Shown piece by piece: positions 57,334 through 64,000 of a DNA stretch of 64,000 nucleotides. A program made the translations under genes and the position numbers. Source of the stretch: Scleroderma bovista (lineage: Eukaryota; Basidiomycota; Agaricomycetes; Boletales; Sclerodermataceae); assembly GCA_037178675.1 (NCBI GenBank), contig JAYMGJ010000124.1, forward strand, positions 1-64,000, given 5' to 3'. The notes under the pieces are model-generated. The model saw only the letters and a list, made by a program, of their open reading frames with translations, was not told the DNA's origin and ran no database searches. Each line of letters starts with the position of its first letter. Position 1 is the first letter of the stretch.

Positions 57334-59752
57334 TCACTCCTCACCAAAGGCGTCTGGAGGTATCTGCGACATGCTCGACGCTCGCGAGAGCGGCGTTGGT
57401 CTCGGGGTGAGCGTCGCCAGGCTCATCTGGGACGAGTTGCGCGAGCGGGCGACACTAGGTGCGCCGGATGAGAGTGACGAGATGCTGTTCGAGAGCATCG
57501 ATGTCGTTGGTCCATTGTCATCAAACCCGAGGGTCGTCGGCGTTGGCGAAGACGACCGAGAGTGATATTGGGACGAAGTCGATGTTCCGAATGTAGGGTA
57601 AGCATTTTGGTACTGATTCGGTGTCGTGCGGGCGGGTGAGGAGGGACTAGGCAATGAGTGAGCGTGTCGGAGATGGGGTCGAGGTGCTGTCGTAATCAGT
57701 GGTGTTAATCGTGGATGTGATGACATGGATGAGGAGATCCATAGACGAAGGGACCGAAACAGCGAACCTACTGTCCAAGAAGATGAATGTCGCGCTGTGC
57801 CAGGAGGCTGGCCACCTTCCTCAGTCGAGTAGGACATCTCTAGATCGCGCTTGAACGGTGATCGCCTGATGAGGCGGAATGTGAAGCAGAACGATCTTCG
57901 CAGACGGAATATCATGCAACTCAAGAGAGCGAACACGACAACGTAGAAAAGGAATGAGATCGGCGAGAACCCAAGTGATTGGCGTGTCAGAACTGGTGGC
58001 AGGTGTTGCGATAACTTCTCTTCGATTACATCCAGATCAAAGAATGGCGGACGGATCGGCTTGATCGGTGGATTTTGGGACGTCGCTGGTATGTCTTGCG
58101 CTGGATCCACAAGGGGCTTCGTATGACTAGATAGCGGCTTGACCCCCTTGCTGGCTTCTAGCACCATCTTTCCTAGGGTCCAACTAATGGCAATGCCCTC
58201 TACGCTGTCCAATGACTGGAACATAGGTCGCCCGAGCCCCTTCATCTCCGCTTGTTGTGCAACCTGCTCGCCCCTTGTGGAAGAATTTCCGCCGGGATCG
58301 ACAATACGAGGGATTCCAATTCCTTCGTGAAGGACATTGACAACCCATGCCGCTTTGAAACACTGCATCTGCAGCCGCGACAACTCAACTCTGTCACCCC
58401 ACACACCTGTCTTGACAACCTGACCATCCTGCAGCACCTCACCGTCACCGCCAAGGCGGCCATCTTGCTTGGACAGTTCGTGTTGCTCGACAATCCCGTC
58501 CCAGTCTCTCCCGCAAAACTTTGATGCGGCGCGCTCATACTGCACAAAATCGTAAGCCCCACCCAGACCGAAGACGTGCTCCGATGAATACCAGTACTCT
58601 GAGACACCGATAAAATGCGATGACGCAAAGTTGATAGGTGGGACATGCACGCCATTGAAAAGGCACGGTTCAGCCAGACATGGAGCATTCTTGTTCAGCA
58701 GAGGGGCCATTTTTTGGAGACACTGCGTGAATGAGCCGGTGCCCACGAGCTTGTGAGGTGCTGATGAGTGCGAGGATTCATCCAGACGAGGCGACGTCTC
58801 CAAAAGTACGAGGTCCTTCGGCAGGCAAGGATCCGGTATAGCTGCCCCGCCCATACTGTCAGTTACCTGTGCTTCCTCCGCAAGCCTGATCGTCTCGGTA
58901 ACATAACGCTCCCTGGCTTGGTTTGTCCCGTACCCAAGCCACGTCGTCACGAACACACGATGTTTGACCTCTTCGCCTCCCAAAAGCCTTAGTCTGACGT
59001 CTACGAGGGTCTCGTCATCGTCCCGAAGTCCGCTATCGGCGGGTTCGAAGGCGATCTGGGTTGAAGCGCCTCCCATGTCGAGGAAACCATACGTTGTCTT
59101 CTCGTTCTTCCGTCCTGTGAACCCGTCCATAAGATAATTCACAGCTATCCACCCAAACAACCCCTCTTCCTCCCCGGTGATGATCTGGACACTCAGTCCA
59201 CATGGACCATCCTTGGATTCCTCCTCGATGCGAAAGTTGGACGCAGACCGGAGATACTGGCAGGCTGCGTTTAGCACCCGTGCCTGTTGTATCGGGCTTA
59301 GGAGGCGCATGCCAGCTGTTGCCAGAAGGAACAGAGGTGTTTCGGGCTCGAGGGACGGTGGTATTCGAGAGCGCGCATGTTGGATAAGCGGTTCTAGATA
59401 CCCCGCAACGCCTTCCGGGGAATCTCCAAAGGTCGACAGGCCTGGGTAGGCAATATACGTTAATGCATACTCTGTACCTTTCACATTGTGGGACAAGCAA
59501 GAATATTGGACGGAAGAAGTAGGAAAACTCAGACGAACCAGGCTCAACCTTCGTTATCCAATCTTCGCCTGCTTTTACGCCTTTCTCCACCTTGGGTAGC
59601 ATATGACGTACGGTATCTCCCCCATTTGCGAGTGCCACGCTGGGGTCTTTCCAGCTGTAAATCTGAAGTCTCGACCCACTTGAGCCAGCATCGATGACTA
59701 TTCCGAACCGGCGCGCAGTTAGCCACGGATCGGTGAATGTCGGTGGGGGCAT
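57334..59752 (-). CDS. YND1: Golgi apyrase / nucleoside diphosphatase (GDA1/CD39 family)
   Basis: Hydrolyses nucleoside di- and triphosphates in the Golgi lumen, allowing nucleotide-sugar exchange during glycosylation. Two exons, 59752-59539 and 59441-57334, 773 aa. Apyrase conserved regions in order: VIDAGSSGSRLQIYSW, LLATAGMRLL, GLFGWIAVNYLMD, FLDMGGASTQIAFEP; a WTLG stretch (GIAISWTLGKMV) lies near the end. One C-terminal transmembrane segment (ISFLFYVVVFALLSCMIF) is followed by a Ser/Thr/Pro-rich cytosolic tail of about 190 residues. This is the layout of yeast Ynd1 rather than Gda1, which has its helix at the N-terminus. Confidence 0.87.
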
Positions 59753-60270
59753 AAACCAGCGTCTGGTATAATCGAGACGAGCGTTCCAACTTCACGATTG
59801 CGCTGAAGCGACGTCGCAAAGATGATTCAGATGAATGCCGTTGACGGTGGAGTCTCACAAATACTGCAAGTTTGAACCACGGTGGACCCGAACGCGGTGA
59901 GTTTGTCGGAGACTGCAGTCCAAGAGTGACACGTATGTGATCGTGCGTTAGCACACTCCAGCAGCGCCCTCAACCGAGCGCGCCCCGATCGGTTCTGCGT
60001 TCCTCTCAATGTGTGCTCGAGAACCTTTTCAGCGTAACAGTAGTACATAGCACTACCAAGAATCAAGACACACTTGCACTAATACATACTCAAGCCCAAG
60101 ATTTGATATGTATCTCAAGACAGAGCTCAAAGAGGAAATCAGGGCATCCAAATGAACATTGAAAAGCGTATAAGTAGCTTGAAACATCGACAGATAACCA
60201 GCTTAGATATGTACAAAGACAAATCCCACAGCAAAGATGCAGCAACGCACAAATAGCACGACCGAATGAA
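59753..60270. other. Spacer between apyrase and PWWP genes
   Basis: This is the promoter side of the apyrase gene and the 3' flank of the PWWP gene. No recognised coding sequence. Confidence 0.5.
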
Positions 60271-63200
60271 TCACTTCGAAATAGTGGCCCTCCTCGGGCG
60301 CGTCCTCGTTCCCCCAGGAACGATCTTCTTCTCCTCCTGAGTTACCTTGTTCAGGTCGATCCCCCACAATCTCGCTTGTGCCTCCCGTAGTCTCATCACA
60401 TCGTCAACCCAATCCGTTTCGCTCGCTTTCTTGATTGCAAGAGCGTGCAGCCACTGTTCTTCCTCATCTGAAAGTAGGGCCGCACGAACCCGGTCGCCTG
60501 ACCTCCACAAGAGTAATTGCTGGACAGCCTCTGGCAGGAGAATGTTAAGACAGTACTATGCCACAGTTGTCAATCACATTCTTTCCGTGTCAGGAATAGC
60601 CCTTACGTCTAGCTTGTCGACGCCCAATAATGATTCAAATTCAGCGCATCCTTTTGGTCGAGGGAGCTCCTGCCTTGGATCATCTGACGAGGTGGAAGCA
60701 CTCGGCTAAAAGCATTAAAAGACAATTAACACCACGTGCACCAACCCATCAAAATACTAACCTCAGCCACTGTTTCACTGGGTGCAGCGGCCACTAGCTC
60801 AGGCTCCGGAGCATGGGAATCATTGGGAGAGGGCTGAACGAACAGTCAAGTGACGTCCCGAGCATTCAAAAATAGCCATACCACAGACTGAGTCACTTCG
60901 GTCAGCGGAGAAGGCGCCTCGCTTCCATCACCGAGGGAGACACGGAGGAACTTTATAAATGTGTCAGTGTGAAGAGTCAAGGGGGACGGTTACGGTTACC
61001 TGCTTGGGCTGATCGACTACCATGGGAGAGTGAGAGGTCACAGGAACTTCTTCCTTGCTACCACCCACTTTCGAGGCTGATACCTGAGGGTCACTTTCGA
61101 CTCCCTCAGGTTGCCTATCTCCGGAGGGAACCGCCTCTTCAATACCCTCCATCTTCTCGCCTTCCGAGGGTACTTGGTTCGCTGGCTCAGGCGGAACCGA
61201 TGGATTCGCTGCATCCGCTGCATCTTCGCTTGCTTTTGCATCCCCGTTCGCGTCCGGCATATATCTGACCTGCTCACTACTGTCGCCTATTACCCACTTG
61301 CAAATCGCTCGCTGTATAGCCTTGATGAACCGCACATCCAGTCCGCCCCGTACGCCAGCAGCTTTGAGTAACGCTGCGCGCGCAGATCCTCCCTTCATAA
61401 ATGCTTCGTGTTTCGTCATTGTCGGTGCGTATTTCTTTTCTAGGATCGCGCGCAGTACGGGTTTCACGTACGCTAGTTGCGCATGCACCGATTGCTCCCT
61501 AAATTCGTCCGGTTGCGGTGGAGGTTCATGAGGAATATCGTCATCGCCATCTCGACCGCGATCTCCGTTCGCCTCGCCCTCGTCCTCCGACTCAGGGTCA
61601 TCCGTCGTCCGGACTGAACTCTCCCACTTCCCAAGTGAACAGGTGACAAAGCCCTCTTCCTCTGAAGTCCAGAACTTGCTACGACTGACTGAATAAATCT
61701 CGTCGTCGAGGAACTGGACCTGATATTTCTCATATTTGTCTGGAAGATGTTTGAGGATCTTTCCTGGCCAGTAGTGTGAACCAGTCCCAGGCGCCTGTGC
61801 AAGGACAAGCTCGCCCGGGATTTGAATGGTAGGGTCAGGTGGACAAACAGAATGGCTCCTCGGCATCGGGGTATGCGTCTCCTTGAGATTCGCCTTCGAC
61901 CGCTGTGATTTAAGTTTGCCCACAGATTTGGTCCTCGACAACGGCTTCGCCTTGGGGACAGTCTGGGGCACGGTAGTAGATGTTCGAAGGTGCGATGTGT
62001 CATGGTCAGATTCGTCGAGGGAGTCGTAGAAGTTCCCGTTGCCATTGGCATAAGAAAAAATGAGAGCAGGAAGTCCCTCACGCTCAAGCGCTGAGGCCTT
62101 TTCCATGCTGGCGACGGCTTCTTCCCAACGATCACCAATGCTAGCCCCATTGTCTAGTCGTTGCTTCTTCTGAGGAGGGGAACTCGTGAGGTCGATTGTG
62201 TCATCCATGATCGAGGATATATGGAAAATCGACCGATTAAAACGCCTGGTTCCAGTTTCGTCATTAATAGACAAGATGTTTGCAGGCGACGGCGTCATGA
62301 TTGTACACGTCCTGCGAAGTGTCGAAGAACTGGAGGGGAAATCCCCAAACAGCGAGACGCGGAGCGGCTCCTTGGCAATTATCTGTAGCATAACATTGTA
62401 TTTAGTACATACTGAGAGTGCACATTCCTCAATTTACCTGAGCAGGCCACCACATATGCTCACTGGATTCAGCAACCATGTCACCACTCTCAGTAGTTTG
62501 AACAGGATCACCGTGGATGGTGCCGGATCGGTCCACTGATACCCAAACAGGCGTTCCAATCTCCCATGCATCCTGCCCTGGCTTGGGTAGGGGCTTGCCC
62601 ATCTTCTTTTTGGGCGTGGACCAAGGTTGCGACACGCTCACCTTTGAGGCCGAAGCCACTAAAGGCCGCAAAGGAGCCGCCTTTGCGGTCTGTGACGCTG
62701 GTTTCTTCGCCTGAGTAGGAGCAGGAGTAGTAAATATTGACGGAAGCTCCTTGGACAGTATACTAGGGCTTGGTGGTACGCTTGACAAAGGCGAGGACAA
62801 CCGGGAGGAGGGAGAGAGCTCTCTACGAGAAGGTGACAAAGATGCCTTGCGTTTAAGCGTCCTTCTGGCTTTGGCCGTGCCTGCCGTAGTGGGCTGGGAC
62901 AACGACAGTGGAGTCGCGGGTGTGAGGCGTACTTTGGGTTTTGGTTTTGACTTCGGTTTCACCGTAGCCTTTCCCTTGTGTTCTGGCGAAGTAGAACTTC
63001 CCTTCAGAGGAGAAGAGAGGTGCTTCCCAGTCGCGCTGTAGCGATACTTGACGCTCTTCGACTTGCGCACAGTGGTCTCGCCAAACGGGTGCGAGCCAAG
63101 TTCATTGTCTGAGCGATCAGCTCCCTCGTCAGAACGCGTGGGCGAGTCCATGAGCTGCCCCACAAAGCTAGCAGAAGCACGCTGCGCCGCACCTCGAGCA

Positions 63201-63761
63201 GGAAGTACTCGTTCTGCCAGAGCTGGTTCATCTTGTGTGCTTGTCATGGGTCGGACGAATACACGATGCAGTGACACGATATCGGGTGGTATTCTGATGT
63301 GCTATGTTGTGAATATCAGCCAAATAGCACGAAAAAGAAAGAACAGAAAGTCCCGGCGTCGAGTTCAGGTTCAAGGTTGCTGCCAACCACGCTCGTCTGA
63401 GTGTTGGAAATGGGGCACCCTGCGGCTCACCGTGTCACGTGGCTTCATATGCTCTTGCGTCAGAGGCATAGCATAACTCTTGAGCTCGATCACTCACCAG
63501 CAAAGCCACCTTCTCCTTGATATTCTCGTGCACTGCTGCAGGGACGAACTCTTCGATGCACTCTTCAGCACGGCACGCTAGAATGGACGAGTTGCAGCAG
63601 TGACAGGGTAAGGTTGTTGACCAGTCCTTTCCGGGGTGGTGGCTCTGTCAATGCTTGACAGACAATGCACTCTAGCTGGTCATTACCGTCTTCACGTTCC
63701 AAACGCACCAAGTCCCATTTTTCTCCACAAAGCTGCGGCACGTTCGACGGTTGACGTCCAT
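60271..63761 (-). CDS. PWWP/Tudor-like chromatin protein
   Basis: Nuclear, probably histone-reading protein. The solid part begins at an exon at 63301 (IPPDIVSLHRVFVRPM), with a possible internal ATG at 63247. It has a long basic, Ser/Pro-rich stretch, then a PWWP-like region (GTPVWVSVDRSG ... MWWPAQ, intron, IIAKEPLRVSLFGDFP). A second Tudor/PWWP-like module follows (GELVLAQAPGTGSHYWPGKI ... YQVQFLDDEIYSVSRSKFW). After several acidic exons it ends AVQQLLLWRSGDRVRAALLS ... RPRRATISK at 60271. Two upstream exons, 63761-63687 and 63644-63498, code for a Cys-rich segment (LPCHCCNSSILACRAEECIE) and join in phase through a 196-nt intron; their membership is tentative. Confidence 0.65.
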
Positions 63762-64000
63762 TCTCCAGAGTGCGCCGTGTACTACGCCCACCTATGGTGC
63801 TCTATTGAAGAGAAACACACAGTTACTGTACTGTTTGCATTTCTATCGATTTGATCCGTCCTCTATATGCAGCCTCGTCGTGGTTATACCACATCCGCCA
63901 CTGACCCTATCACATGCACCAGCTTCATGGGTCAATTCCATCGTTCCTCACCTTGTGACACGCAACCATCAAGTCCATTCAGCGATGTGGTTTCGGGTTT
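63762..64000. other. Right window edge, nothing recognised
   Basis: About 240 bp upstream of the PWWP gene; no coding sequence or repeat was identified. Confidence 0.4.

Noticed and set aside
61473..62150. 225-aa minus-strand frame inside the PWWP gene
   Set aside because: Alternative frame of the same exon; Arg/Ser-rich with no domain, whereas the chosen frame shows Tudor/PWWP-like motifs.
1..64000. CRISPR arrays, bacterial operons, rRNA or tRNA genes
   Set aside because: No regularly spaced identical repeats; repeats found are transposon ends, minisatellite or gene duplicates. I recognised no tRNA cloverleaf or rRNA by eye, though a covariance-model scan was not possible.

Overview
The window looks like an agaricomycete (mushroom-forming basidiomycete) chromosome. 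Genes are split by many introns of about 45-60 nt, including very small exons. The conserved genes have fungal hallmarks: a fungal-type dephospho-CoA kinase, MCT-like and MCH1-like major facilitator (MFS) transporters, GPI15/PIG-H and a Ynd1-type apyrase. Between them lie large lineage-specific expansions typical of Agaricomycetes (BTB, F-box and kinase-like families). All gene models come from reading splice sites and protein motifs by eye; no alignment or search was run.

Layout. 1-4400: the end of a FAR-17a/AIG1-like membrane protein (+), a BuGZ/ZNF207-like zinc-finger protein (-) and dephospho-CoA kinase (-). 4900-11400: five tandem BTB/POZ genes (+), one frameshifted, plus a BTB relic. 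11700-22600: a block containing a dead MCH1-like transporter, a trypsin-like protease family gene, a 13-exon MCT-like transporter, a sixth BTB gene and an intact MCH1-like transporter. The BTB+MCH1 pair is a segmental duplication. 23900-25200: a four-span membrane protein, with a disrupted copy at 39900-42100 that carries a terminal-inverted-repeat element.

26200-38600 (-): three kinase genes. Two are large paralogues that I read as kinase-kinase-C-terminal module fusions; the third has a single kinase domain. One of the five kinase domains has lost its catalytic aspartate. This region is rich in non-autonomous DNA transposons: a hAT-like element with an 8-bp target duplication, TA-flanked elements, and a minisatellite.

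42400-55100: IST1 (ESCRT-III regulator) overlaps a TBC-domain protein whose catalytic fingers look lost. Then come GPI15/PIG-H and an F-box gene. The block TBC tail + PIG-H + F-box has been triplicated: the F-box stays intact in all three, while the TBC and PIG-H parts decay in the extra copies. 55900-64000 (-): a PPIL1-type cyclophilin, a Golgi apyrase (Ynd1/GDA1-CD39) and a PWWP/Tudor-like chromatin protein.

Housekeeping genes cover CoA synthesis, mitotic/spliceosomal factors, endosomal sorting, GPI anchoring and Golgi nucleotide turnover. The rest is accessory: duplicated adaptor-type proteins (BTB, F-box), kinase fusions and membrane proteins, interspersed with small transposons. The most unusual content is the pair of dual-kinase genes with a shared unrecognised C-terminal module.
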